64,000 nucleotides of DNA from Agarivorans aestuarii. GTDB taxonomy: Bacteria > Pseudomonadota > Gammaproteobacteria > Enterobacterales > Celerinatantimonadaceae. The stretch spans positions 2,531,001 to 2,595,000 of the forward strand of contig NZ_AP023033.1 in NCBI RefSeq assembly GCF_019670125.1, given 5' to 3'. Both the position numbers and the translations under genes were made by a program. Under the pieces are notes generated by a model. The model saw only the letters and a list, made by a program, of their open reading frames with translations, had not been told where the DNA came from and made no database searches. Below, one piece after another: positions 54,283-62,927 of the stretch (its first letter is position 1; every line of letters starts with the position of its first letter).

Positions 54283-54867
54283 ATGGAGTGCAAGAAAACG
54301 GGTGTAAAAAAGCCATTTAGATTGGAGGAAATTTGGCGGATTAGAACTCGCTTAGAGCTCAGTAATAATCTGATGGAACTATCTCTTCTTAACCTTGCAA
54401 TCGATAGCAAGCTACGTTCGAATGACCTCTTATCATTAAGGGTGTCAGATGTTTCATCTAACTTCTTAGTATTCAACCGTGTTCAATATGTTCAGAAAAA
54501 GACTGGCAATGACGTTCAGTTTGAAATCACTCAGAGAACACAGCAAACGCTGAGTCATTGGATTAAAGACCAAGAACTTCAACCTAAAGACTACCTTTTT
54601 CCAAGCCCACGGAAGCCCCATCAATCTCTAAGCTATTCATATTACCGCCGAATAATTCGGAGTTGGGCACTTGCTTTAGGCCACAACCCTGATCTCTATG
54701 GCACTCATTCATTGCGCCGAACCAAGGCTACCTTGATATACCAGAAAACTAAAAATATTCGAGCAATTCAGCTTTTACTCGGGCACACCAAGATCGAAAA
54801 CACCATCAAATATTTGGGTGTTGAGTTGGAAGATGCCCTACGTTTATCTGAAGAAATTGAGAGCTGA
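54283..54867 (+). CDS. Tyrosine recombinase, catalytic domain only
   Basis: A 194-residue protein that is nearly all catalytic domain of the phage-integrase family. Active-site residues are recognisable: Arg45 in DSKLRSNDLLSLRVSDV, the Lys region after FNRVQYVQKKTGND, HxxR in YGTHSLRRTKATL, His in LLGHTKIENTIKYLG, and the Tyr nucleophile in the same block. It lacks the N-terminal arm/core-binding domain (normal integrases are about 300-400 residues). I chose the ATG at 54283, close behind GGGAG; 54271 is also possible. It ends the LysR cassette and may mark an integrated segment. Confidence 0.8.
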   Translation: MECKKTGVKKPFRLEEIWRIRTRLELSNNLMELSLLNLAIDSKLRSNDLLSLRVSDVSSNFLVFNRVQYVQKKTGNDVQFEITQRTQQTLSHWIKDQELQPKDYLFPSPRKPHQSLSYSYYRRIIRSWALALGHNPDLYGTHSLRRTKATLIYQKTKNIRAIQLLLGHTKIENTIKYLGVELEDALRLSEEIES

Positions 54868-55024
54868 TTGGTAAGGTTTAATTATCAAACATTGGCATAT
54901 TAGAGCTTTTGCTCTGACTCATTTTTGTCCAAAAACGCGTCAAACACTGTTCAAAGTTAATTGTCGACTCCTTACTTTTTTAGGGGAGTGACAGGCATTT
55001 ACGGTCAAACTATGGGCAACCTAT

Positions 55025-55726
55025 TTAGTTCTTCACTAAAGCACTAATAACTTGCGGGGTTTGCGCATAAACACGTTTGCTTTGAGCAAGTAATAATTCA
55101 GCGGTGGCTACTGCATCTGCCAGTGCATTATGTCCTGGGTATTCTGGCAGCCCATAGCGTTTACGTACTGCAGCTAAACGATAGTCTCCGATTTTTTGAC
55201 GATTTACATTCGCTAGTAAAGACTTTTCGATGCTTAAGGTATCAATCCATAACACTGGGAAGTGGCTATCTTGATAACGCTGCTGCAAATACGCTTCTAT
55301 AAATTGTTGCTCCACGCAGCGACCGTGAACCAATAAAACTTTGTTGTGCATAGCTTTGAATAGCTTATCCATTGCCGCATCTAGGCTAATGCCCTGCTCT
55401 AACATCTCTGGCACTATTTGATTAATAACGGCGGTTTCGGCTTTTACCTGGGTGCCGCTATTTACGAAATAATGCTCTGCATCCTGCACGTTGATCCGCA
55501 AGTTTTTCATTGGCACAAAACCAATGCTTAAGATTTGATCTGTGCTGGGGTCTAAACCGGTGGTTTCTATATCAAAGGCTAAAAACTCTAGGTCTTTTAT
55601 TAGCTCACTTTCTTTAGGTAGTTCAGACTTTAGAAGCTCAACGAGCTGCTTTGGTAACTGTGTAGAAGCTAAAGCCTTACTGCGCTGTTTAGTAAGTTTT
55701 GCTATGGGTTTAAAACGCTTAAACAT
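55025..55726 (-). CDS. DnaQ-like 3'-5' exonuclease (DEDDh)
   Basis: A 233-residue nuclease of the DNA polymerase III epsilon family. Exo I is LAFDIETTGLDPSTDQILSIG, Exo II lies around LLVHGRCVEQQFIEAYL, and Exo III is GHNALADAVATAELLLAQ, giving the DEDDh set. It is not DnaQ itself, as the N-terminal extension (KRFKPIAKLTKQRSKAL) differs. It starts eight bases after the stop of the CBS/DUF294 gene; the two form an operon. In relatives the pair is found close to acetate-permease genes, but none is in this window. Confidence 0.88.
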   Translation of the reverse strand: MFKRFKPIAKLTKQRSKALASTQLPKQLVELLKSELPKESELIKDLEFLAFDIETTGLDPSTDQILSIGFVPMKNLRINVQDAEHYFVNSGTQVKAETAVINQIVPEMLEQGISLDAAMDKLFKAMHNKVLLVHGRCVEQQFIEAYLQQRYQDSHFPVLWIDTLSIEKSLLANVNRQKIGDYRLAAVRKRYGLPEYPGHNALADAVATAELLLAQSKRVYAQTPQVISALVKN

Positions 55727-55734
55727 AGCTAAAA

Positions 55735-57600
55735 TTACTTCTCACTAAAACGCAGCTTGGCTGCATCTTGCAGATTACCAATAATTCTAAAGGCATCTTT
55801 TAAGTGTTCACGCTCAAAGTTACCAAAACTTTTAGGTGCGATGTAGTTGTCGGGTTGTTGCCCCTCTTTCAACGCTTTTAACTGATGGCGAAAGCGTAAC
55901 TGGGTAATAAAGCGGTAAGCACCCAATACATCTTTAAGGGCATCATCACTCAAAATATGTTGCTTGGCTGCTTGGTTAAAGCGTTGCTCGGTGCCAGTAT
56001 CATCGCTGTTTACTGCCAAGCCATAAATTCGGCCTAAATCGACAATCAGTAACAAAGCGTACTTTTTAATATCGAGCATTTCGCTGTGTTCGCCGCCTTT
56101 TTCTAACACCAAATTATTAAAAATACCCAGTGGTGGGTTAACCGAAACCGAGTCTGTCACTAAGGAGTTTAAAAAGGTTTTATTGTCATTTAGCAAACTG
56201 TACAAATACTGCTGCAATTGTTCAGACAAGCTGCCATCACCATGAATACAACGCACTTCCATAAATACCGTGGCGTTAAGCAACATGCTGTATTCTGGGT
56301 TAGAGACCCACTTACGGTAATACTCTTTCCACACATTAATGGGCTGACACCACTTAGGCGTAGCTGCCATAAATTTGCCACTACACAATGGGTAACCACA
56401 GCTATCCATCGCATTGCACACGTACATGGCTAAGTGAGTAAAGTAGATTTTGTCTGATTTACTCACGCCTTCTGGCAAAATAATTGCGCTGTCTTGATCA
56501 GAGAGCATGTGCACTTCGTTTCGGGCATGCGAGCCAGCAACCACCCAGGTATACGCACAAGGCGGTTTGCCAAGCTTTTGCTCAGCCATTTGAATAAGCC
56601 GGCGATTGTAAGCATCCATAATCATCGCCATTACGCGGCCGATTACTTCCACCCTTACTTTGCCTTCCACTAAAGCTTCAAAAATAGCTTGTCGCTCGGG
56701 AGTGAGCTTAGCTAGACCTTCTATGCTTTCGGTGTATTTGATCTTTTCAATAAGGAAAATCGCTTGTACCCGATGCTTTTGCACTAGGTGCGAGGTAGTA
56801 AGCAAGCCAAGCACCTGATTGTTTTCAACTACCGGTAAACTGCGAATATTGTGCTCCATCATTAACGAAGCTGCAGTAAGAATAAGGTCGTTAGGTTTGG
56901 TGGTAATGGCAGGTGTTGTCATCACCTCGCTGATGGGGCAGCTTATGTCATAGCCCTCTGCAATTACTCGCTTGGTCATATCTCGGTCGGTAATTAAGCC
57001 ACTAATCACACCATTTTGTTTGATTACAGCGGTTGATGAACGGCATTGCTCGCGCATTTCTTTAGCCACCGCTTGAATAGACATGTCACCAGTAACAACT
57101 GCCACCGTACCGCTAGCAACTTCAGAGACTTTTTTGAAAAACAAACCTTTTTCATTGTCTGACCACACCACATTAAGCGCCGACTGCAAGCGCACTCGGG
57201 CTTTAGAAGCAAAGCTATCCGCATATTCTGGATGCTCTTCTAGTAACTGAGTGAGTTGGCTGTGTGGCACCATGTATAACAAGGTGTTTTCTATCGCCGT
57301 AGCACTGTAACCGTCTAATGCATCTTTAAGTGGCGCTAAAAAAGTAAAACCAAATAAATCTTCCTCACCTAACTTTGAGCGTAAAACTCCATTGGGTTTA
57401 CGCTGCTCCATTGCGCCAGTGCGAATAATGTACAGAAAACACTCTTGCTTCTCGCTGCCAAAGTTGATTTTTTCGCCACGCGCCAAATAGGTAATTTGCA
57501 CCGACTCCCCTATTTGGCGCTGCAATTTAGGTGGCAACAAATTAAAGGGATAAATTTGCGAGAGGAATTCAATAATATTTGGCAGTAGGGTTTGCGGCAT
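55735..57600 (-). CDS. cNMP-binding, CBS and DUF294 nucleotidyltransferase-like protein
   Basis: A 621-residue cytoplasmic regulator. Order: cyclic-nucleotide-binding fold (about 15-130, with QECFLYIIRTGAMEQRKPNG), two CBS motifs (about 150-275; ITDRDMTKRVIAEGYDISCPI, LLTTSHLVQKHRVQ), DUF294 nucleotidyltransferase-like core (about 340-460; WVVAGSHARNEVHMLSDQDSAIILP with a GS and DxD), and a DUF294 C-terminal part. These GlnD-like cores suggest nucleotide transfer to a partner protein, but activity is unproven. It is cotranscribed with the DEDDh exonuclease. Confidence 0.88.
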   Translation of the reverse strand: MPQTLLPNIIEFLSQIYPFNLLPPKLQRQIGESVQITYLARGEKINFGSEKQECFLYIIRTGAMEQRKPNGVLRSKLGEEDLFGFTFLAPLKDALDGYSATAIENTLLYMVPHSQLTQLLEEHPEYADSFASKARVRLQSALNVVWSDNEKGLFFKKVSEVASGTVAVVTGDMSIQAVAKEMREQCRSSTAVIKQNGVISGLITDRDMTKRVIAEGYDISCPISEVMTTPAITTKPNDLILTAASLMMEHNIRSLPVVENNQVLGLLTTSHLVQKHRVQAIFLIEKIKYTESIEGLAKLTPERQAIFEALVEGKVRVEVIGRVMAMIMDAYNRRLIQMAEQKLGKPPCAYTWVVAGSHARNEVHMLSDQDSAIILPEGVSKSDKIYFTHLAMYVCNAMDSCGYPLCSGKFMAATPKWCQPINVWKEYYRKWVSNPEYSMLLNATVFMEVRCIHGDGSLSEQLQQYLYSLLNDNKTFLNSLVTDSVSVNPPLGIFNNLVLEKGGEHSEMLDIKKYALLLIVDLGRIYGLAVNSDDTGTEQRFNQAAKQHILSDDALKDVLGAYRFITQLRFRHQLKALKEGQQPDNYIAPKSFGNFEREHLKDAFRIIGNLQDAAKLRFSEK

Positions 57601-57714
57601 GGTGATAACCTATAATCAGCAATAGTAGTATTATATTGCCATTTCGCGGAAATACTATGAGCTAACTTCAATATGTCGAGATATTAACCGCTTATAACTC
57701 ACGGCCTAGAGCAA

Positions 57715-58041
57715 CTATAGCTGAGATATTGCCAGCTTTACCAAGTCCTTTATCTTTTCTAGATCTTGCGAATCACTAAATGCTAGCTCTATCCATGCAG
57801 ATCCTGCACTGCGTTTGGGATGGACAAGCGAGCGAACCGGCCTTACCAAACCCAACTTAGCAATGGTGTTTTTGCCTAACTTTAGATCAAGTTCATCAGA
57901 TTGATGAAAATGAGCAAACTCACATTCTTTATAGCGAAAACCATAAAAGCCGCCTTTATCATTTGGCCAAAACACGCTACTCACGCCTTGTTGAGCTTCT
58001 AACCAATGGTGTAACTGTTGTTTTAAGCTTGATTGTTCCAT
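57715..58041 (-). CDS. DUF5519 (luciferase-domain-like) protein
   Basis: A 108-residue soluble protein. The pattern ECEFAHFHQSDELDLKLGKNTI followed by LVRPVRSLVHPKRSAGSAWIELAF fits the DUF5519 family: histidine pair, LDL, conserved Arg-x-x-H, and late S-x-W. Despite the name there is no evidence for light emission. It follows ada by 39 bases on the same strand and may be cotranscribed. Function unknown. Confidence 0.65.
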   Translation of the reverse strand: MEQSSLKQQLHHWLEAQQGVSSVFWPNDKGGFYGFRYKECEFAHFHQSDELDLKLGKNTIAKLGLVRPVRSLVHPKRSAGSAWIELAFSDSQDLEKIKDLVKLAISQL

Positions 58042-58080
58042 GATAAAGCGCCCCTCCTTCTACCAGTAAAACAACAAGAT

Positions 58081-59121
58081 TTAGCGATTTGTCTGCTCAT
58101 GTTTTAACAGCCAATCTTTGCGGTGAATTCCCCCACCATAACCGGTTAACTGACCATTAGCGCCAACTACCCGATGGCAGGGAATAATGATACTAATGCG
58201 ATTCTGCCCATTCGCCGATGCCACAGCTCTCACGGCATTAGGAATTTGAAGATATTCGGCTTGCTCCCCGTAACTGCGCGTTTCGGCGTAAGGAATGTCC
58301 ATTAAGCCTTGCCAAACTTTTTGTCTAAACTCGGTGCTTGGGGTGTCTAGCGCCACCTCAAATTGTTTGCGGCTTCCCGCAAAATACTCTGTAATTTCCT
58401 GTTGAACTTGGTCCAAGTGCGGATTATCTCCTGGCAAAATCACCGCTTTTAATCGCTTGGTAAGATCGGCAAACTCGGTTTCTAGCATGCGTCTATCGGT
58501 AAACTCCAATAAACAAAGCCCTTTATCAGTGGCGCAGGCATACATAGGGCCGATAGGCGTAGTGAACCTCACTATATTTATAACCGCTTGGTTTTGTTCA
58601 CTTGGCGCTCCGCCAAATACTTTTTTATAGCTGTCGTTAAAGCCACTCAGCGATTCATAACCGCTATCAAAGGCGCTATTGCTTACACTATCCCCTTGTT
58701 GAATTTGGCTAAAAGCTGAGTTAATCCGCAACATCCGCTGGTACGCGTGAAAGGTAATGCCATGATGTTTCTTAAACCAACGGCGCACTTGCGCTGGATC
58801 TAAGCCTCGCTCACGCAAGTCACCATCTTGAATTCGCGTGAAGTTGTCTTGTTGAAGGTCGTCCAATAACTGCTTAATACCTAAAGGTGCAGCATCCAGC
58901 GGCTGCATCGGTTTACACACCTTGCATGCGCGATAACCGTGCTGCAGTGCTTCTTGCACGGTGTCGTAGAAAACCACATTTTCAATTTTAGGTTTACGGG
59001 CCCTGCAGCTAGGTCGACAAAAAATGCCGGTGGTTTTAACCGCGGTATAAAAGACGCCTTCATACTGAGCATCTTTGCGACTCATTGCTTGATACTTTTG
59101 CTGAAAACCTAGTGCTTTCAT
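58081..59121 (-). CDS. ada: Bifunctional Ada: DNA alkylation sensor-regulator and O6-methylguanine methyltransferase
   Basis: A 346-residue protein joining both Ada halves. The N-terminal zinc domain holds Cys residues in TTGIFCRPSCRARKPK and YRACKVCKP, the first receiving methyl groups from phosphotriesters. An AraC-type HTH follows (about 90-175; GLDPAQVRRWFKKHHGITFHAYQRMLR). The C-terminal methyltransferase carries IIPCHRVVGANGQLTGYGGG with the acceptor Cys. This repairs methylated DNA and activates the response. Located upstream of DUF5519. No operator was identified in the short upstream region. Confidence 0.96.
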   Translation of the reverse strand: MKALGFQQKYQAMSRKDAQYEGVFYTAVKTTGIFCRPSCRARKPKIENVVFYDTVQEALQHGYRACKVCKPMQPLDAAPLGIKQLLDDLQQDNFTRIQDGDLRERGLDPAQVRRWFKKHHGITFHAYQRMLRINSAFSQIQQGDSVSNSAFDSGYESLSGFNDSYKKVFGGAPSEQNQAVINIVRFTTPIGPMYACATDKGLCLLEFTDRRMLETEFADLTKRLKAVILPGDNPHLDQVQQEITEYFAGSRKQFEVALDTPSTEFRQKVWQGLMDIPYAETRSYGEQAEYLQIPNAVRAVASANGQNRISIIIPCHRVVGANGQLTGYGGGIHRKDWLLKHEQTNR

Positions 59122-59265
59122 AAACTTTTCACTACATAGAACAGACTTGGAACTACATTAACAAGTTTGCTGAGCAGCGCTACCGAAAACTGAACAAGTA
59201 TTTTTAGCTAACGAATAGGACTAGCTTCACGTGGTGAAAACTAACCCTAAACAATATAGAGATAG

Positions 59266-60180
59266 CTAGGCTAAATGCTGCTCAAAAAATGCAATAGTTC
59301 TGTTCCACGCCAGTTCTGCATTCTCTTCATCATAGCGGCCAGTAGAGTCGTTATGGAAACCATGGTTAGCTTTTGAGTACATGTGCATTTCAAAATCAAC
59401 CTTGTTGGCCATTAGGTCTTGCTCATACTCTGGCCACGTTGCGTTAACCCGCTTATCAAGTTCTGCTAATTGAATTTGTAATGGTGCTTTGATGTTGGCT
59501 CTAAGCTCTTTGGCCGCCGGCGTTCCATAAAATGGCACTCCAGCGTCAAGCTCACTGCCCATTCGCGCTGCGAGCATATTTACTACATAACCTCCAAAGC
59601 AAAAGCCCACCGCGCCAAGTTTACCATTGCTTGCATCATGTTTTTTTAGAAACTGAGCAGCAGCTAAAAAGTCCTGTTCAATTTTGCTGCGGTCTAATGA
59701 CTTCTGCATGCTGCGCCCATCATCATCATTTCCAGGATATCCGCCTAAGCTGTATAACGCGTCAGGGGCAAAGGCTATAAAGCCTTGTTTAGCTAAACGT
59801 CTTGCCACGTCTTTCACATAAGGATTAAGCCCTCGGTTTTCGTGAATAACCAATACTACGGGTGCTTTGTCCTCTAAATTTGCGGGCATAACAAGATACC
59901 CTCTACCCTCACCGTAACCTTGGGGAGAAGCAAAAGTTGCGAAGCTTGCTTTAATATCAGGATCGTTAAACGACACTTGTTCAGCCAGCGCGTAATTAGG
60001 AAGTAAAGCCGACGATAACACCGCCATTGAAAAGCCAACTGCCGCCAACTTAGACAAACGAGCTAAAAAAGTTCGGCGGTCAATAAGTCCGTGTGCATAT
60101 TCGTCATACCAATCAAATGCTTCTTGAGGAATAGAATAGGTTTGTTGAGTTGGTAGCGCTTCCGTTTTCGATGAATCCAT
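59266..60180 (-). CDS. Tat-exported dienelactone hydrolase family protein
   Basis: A 304-residue alpha/beta hydrolase. An N-terminal 30-residue cytoplasmic part (EAFDWYDEYAHGLIDRRTFLARL) precedes a hydrophobic stretch (LAAVGFSMAVLSSALLPNYALA), with DRRTFLAR as a probable twin-arginine motif. The triad is Cys in GAVGFCFGGYVVN, Asp in QLAELDKRVNATWP and His in MYSKANHGFHNDS. The family includes YghX-like proteins with this N-terminus. The substrate is unknown. It stands alone with a long AT-rich region upstream. Confidence 0.88.
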   Translation of the reverse strand: MDSSKTEALPTQQTYSIPQEAFDWYDEYAHGLIDRRTFLARLSKLAAVGFSMAVLSSALLPNYALAEQVSFNDPDIKASFATFASPQGYGEGRGYLVMPANLEDKAPVVLVIHENRGLNPYVKDVARRLAKQGFIAFAPDALYSLGGYPGNDDDGRSMQKSLDRSKIEQDFLAAAQFLKKHDASNGKLGAVGFCFGGYVVNMLAARMGSELDAGVPFYGTPAAKELRANIKAPLQIQLAELDKRVNATWPEYEQDLMANKVDFEMHMYSKANHGFHNDSTGRYDEENAELAWNRTIAFFEQHLA

Positions 60181-60733
60181 ATCTAGCTCCTTACCTTTAC
60201 CTTAATGAATGACTTTAGACCAAATAAATTGTCTTGAACTCACTTGGCTGAGTTCTTCAGCCCTTGAATAACTAAACTGACTAAGCATAACAAACAGATT
60301 AGCCGCATGTGCATCAACAGAAAACTTCATGGTCTAAACCCATGACAATACTGAAAATGTCTTAGTTGCTATATATTTAGTAACCCACCTAGCCACTCCA
60401 CACAAGTAATATTCCTCACTTGCATAGCTCTCTTAGTTCACCTCTGTTCGTTCACACTTGGCTCTCTCATTGCGGTGTACAACAGCGAACTTCAAGGGGA
60501 CTTACAGGCTCAGCTTATAAAAACGGCATAGAGCCAATTTAAGAACAGCGCTATTTTTGTCGCCTGTCTACAAGCTTATTACTTTGTAGCCGCCCACATT
60601 TAAGAGCTTAAATTCGGGTCTAATCCAGTTTGATGTCTCAAATAATTAACGCGCTAATTGACCTTCTTTTTTTGAGAAGCATCATGAGCATATTGTAGTA
60701 CAATAACTCAAAAAGAAAGCTATAGGTAAGCGA
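60181..60733. other. Intergenic region upstream of the alginate lyase gene
   Basis: About 550 bases between divergent genes. No open reading frame, tRNA or repeat family was recognised. Only the last 45 bases show supported signals: TGTAGTACA palindrome and -10-like TACAAT. A short inverted repeat (GAACTCACTTGGCTGAGTTC, 60237-60256) lies near the hydrolase. Confidence 0.55.
60692..60704 (+). promoter_or_regulatory. Candidate GntR operator at the alginate lyase promoter
   Basis: ATTGTAGTACAAT is a perfect 13-base palindrome with the core TGTA-G-TACA. Its right half TACAAT (60699-60704) is a likely -10 box, the same layout as at the symporter. It lies 30 bases before the lyase start codon. Confidence 0.6.
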
Positions 60734-61663
60734 ATGAAAATAAAAACTCTTGTTGTTATGATGCTAGGCGCGCTAAGCACCAGCCTATCTGCGGCCACGA
60801 CTACGCCAGCAGAAGTATTAGATCTATCTTGTTGGAAAGTAACCTTACCAGTGTCTTTGGACAATGGTGACCGCCCTACAGAGTTTAGCGAGAAAGAGAT
60901 TGCTAAAGGCGCAATGCATGAAGATTACTTTTACGTAGACGAAGCTAAAGATGGTGTGGTTTTTCGCTCACCGATTCAAGGCATTAAAACCTCTAAAAAT
61001 ACCAAGTATGTTCGCTCAGAACTTCGTGAAATGATGCGCTGTGGTGATACTAGCCATAAAACAAAAGGCGTTAATGGCAACAACTGGGTATTTAGTCATA
61101 ACGAGTCGGCTGAGTCATTAAAAAATGCGGCGGGTGTAGACGGTAACTTAAAAGCGACCTTATCTGTCGATCACGTCACCTCTACCGGTGAAATTTGGCA
61201 ACAAGGTCGAGTAATTATTGGCCAAATTCATGCCCCAGATGATGAGCCAGTTAAAATCTACTACCGCAAACTGCCTAACCATGAAACGGGTTCGGTATGG
61301 ATTAGTCATGAGCCAAATGGTGGAGACGACATAATTTTTCCGATGATTGGCCCAACTAAGCCAAATTACTGGAAGCAAAAAGATAAAGATATTCCAAAGT
61401 CATACAATGATGGTATCGCCTTAGGTGAAAAATTCTCCTACGAGATTGATATTAATGGCTCTGACATGACGGTAACGATTAGCCGCGAAGGTAAAGCCGA
61501 CGTTGTACAAAAGGTTGATATGCAGAACTCAGGCTACGGCTTGAAAGATCAGTGGATGTATTTTAAAGCTGGTGTTTATAACCAAAACCGTTCTGGCAAC
61601 GCAGAAGACTATGTTCAAGCAACCTTCTACAGCTTAGATGTAAGCCACGGCTCTGCTAAATAG
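60734..61663 (+). CDS. Alginate lyase, polysaccharide lyase family 7
   Basis: A secreted enzyme of 309 residues that cleaves alginate by beta-elimination. Signal peptide MKIKTLVVMMLGALSTSLSA, then a single PL7 jelly-roll. The three PL7 blocks are VRSELREM (about residues 97-104), GQIHAP, and YFKAGVYNQN; the Ile in QIH is often linked to action on polyguluronate or mixed blocks. No carbohydrate-binding module is attached. AGGTAAG precedes the ATG. It carries its own terminator. It is the only alginate lyase in the window; a SSS symporter, SDR and regulator of the likely pathway are 10-12 kb away. Confidence 0.93.
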   Translation: MKIKTLVVMMLGALSTSLSAATTTPAEVLDLSCWKVTLPVSLDNGDRPTEFSEKEIAKGAMHEDYFYVDEAKDGVVFRSPIQGIKTSKNTKYVRSELREMMRCGDTSHKTKGVNGNNWVFSHNESAESLKNAAGVDGNLKATLSVDHVTSTGEIWQQGRVIIGQIHAPDDEPVKIYYRKLPNHETGSVWISHEPNGGDDIIFPMIGPTKPNYWKQKDKDIPKSYNDGIALGEKFSYEIDINGSDMTVTISREGKADVVQKVDMQNSGYGLKDQWMYFKAGVYNQNRSGNAEDYVQATFYSLDVSHGSAK

Positions 61664-61683
61664 TTTACCAACTAACCAAAACG

Positions 61684-61719
61684 AAAAACGCGTTGAAACA
61701 AGCTTCAACGCGTTTTTTT
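61684..61719 (+). terminator. Intrinsic terminator after the alginate lyase gene
   Basis: AAACGCGTTGAA and TTCAACGCGTTT form a 12-bp stem with a six-base loop and a T-run; A-run on the left allows use by the convergent gene as well. Confidence 0.9.
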
Positions 61720-61748
61720 GTACCACCTAAACAGCCCACCTTTTGTCA

Positions 61749-62771
61749 CTAAAAGCGTTTACCAACGCTAAAGCGGAATAGATCAGCATCATCTTGGTGG
61801 CCTTTACGATCAATCACTCGGCTAATACTTACACCCAAATAGCCATCTTCAAAAAATGACCAGCTAGGATAATAGTTAGCCCCAAAGCTAATAATTCCTT
61901 TTAAGTCGTAGGCACTAGTATGCTCAACTTTATCAAGCACAAAATAACCTCCACCGCCCATTCGTCCTTCGAAACGCTTGCCTAAAGGAATCACCTTCCA
62001 TAGCTGCGTTGAAATACCGCTGCGGTCGGTAGCGCCGTTGTAGCCCCCTTCGTCGATGTATCCTAGCGATAAAGCTAAATTATTATGAAAGCGTTTTGCC
62101 AAATCAAAGCTGTATCCAACCTTTGTTTCCGGGCCACCATGATTAATTTTAGTATTGATAATCGACACCCAAGCATCATCAAACCATTGGTAACGCGTTT
62201 CCTTACGCTGATAATCGGAGTTATCGATATCCCAGCCCACTCCAATCAACAGCGAGTTGCCATTAGGTCGTGCAGCCATTAGGTAGCTATTTAATTGCAA
62301 ACGTAAGTGAGCGCTTTCGCTAAAGCGTTTTAAAGGATAGATAAACGCTAGAGTACTCATCGCCCCTAGGCGTTTTTCGTTTAACTCCAATCCTGTTTCA
62401 TCAATAGTGGTGTCAAATGACATGTACGGCCCAGCGCCAAGCTCTAAACGAAACCAGTCCGTTGGAACGTATACATAAGTGGCATGTGCGGAAAAACCAT
62501 CTCGGTGGTGATTATAAGGATGCCCTTCGTTGGCATGAATTAAGTCTACCCGCCAGTTTTTATGAAAGTGCTGAGCGAAACGAATATCAAAGGAGCGAAA
62601 CTGTTGCTTCTTTTGCTCATCGCTTGCGCCATCATCTAAGTGCGTAATACCACTACCTCCGGTAATTGAGAAGTAGCTGTCAGCCTCTGGTTTAAGCAAA
62701 GTTTTTGCATGCAGTGTTGGAGAGACAAACACCGCAAGAGCGAATAGAACAGCAATAGAAAATTTAAACAT
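61749..62771 (-). CDS. Predicted outer-membrane beta-barrel protein
   Basis: I do not assign a family. From the ATG at 62771 the product is 340 residues with a signal peptide (FSIAVLFALAVFVSPTLHA). Many alternating strands follow (FDIRFAQHF, HATYVYVP, FRLELGAGPYMSF, LRLQLNSYLM, NNLALSLGYIDEGGYNG, YLGVSISRVID), and the chain ends in LFRFSVGKRF, the terminal-Phe signal of BAM-inserted proteins. PagP/acyloxyacyl-hydrolase-like barrels have a similar look. It is convergent with the alginate lyase gene, so it may be an uptake or surface component, but no motif proves this. Confidence 0.65.
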   Translation of the reverse strand: MFKFSIAVLFALAVFVSPTLHAKTLLKPEADSYFSITGGSGITHLDDGASDEQKKQQFRSFDIRFAQHFHKNWRVDLIHANEGHPYNHHRDGFSAHATYVYVPTDWFRLELGAGPYMSFDTTIDETGLELNEKRLGAMSTLAFIYPLKRFSESAHLRLQLNSYLMAARPNGNSLLIGVGWDIDNSDYQRKETRYQWFDDAWVSIINTKINHGGPETKVGYSFDLAKRFHNNLALSLGYIDEGGYNGATDRSGISTQLWKVIPLGKRFEGRMGGGGYFVLDKVEHTSAYDLKGIISFGANYYPSWSFFEDGYLGVSISRVIDRKGHQDDADLFRFSVGKRF

Positions 62772-62927
62772 GAGGACGACCAATAGCAGCTAAAGATTTA
62801 AAATACAGCAACTTAGCCTACACCAAAGCTCATTATCATTGTCGCTAGAATACTGCATATATTAAACTTTGAAGCTTTTTGCTGATTTCGGTAGGTATAA
62901 GGGCAAACCGCCAGATCTTAGGCTGAA

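Noticed and set aside
58881-59072. Short frame within ada
   Set aside because: Overlaps the zinc domain in another frame; no ribosome site.
60181-60690. A small gene or RNA upstream of the alginate lyase
   Set aside because: No frame with a ribosome site, no terminator and no structured repeat could be supported.
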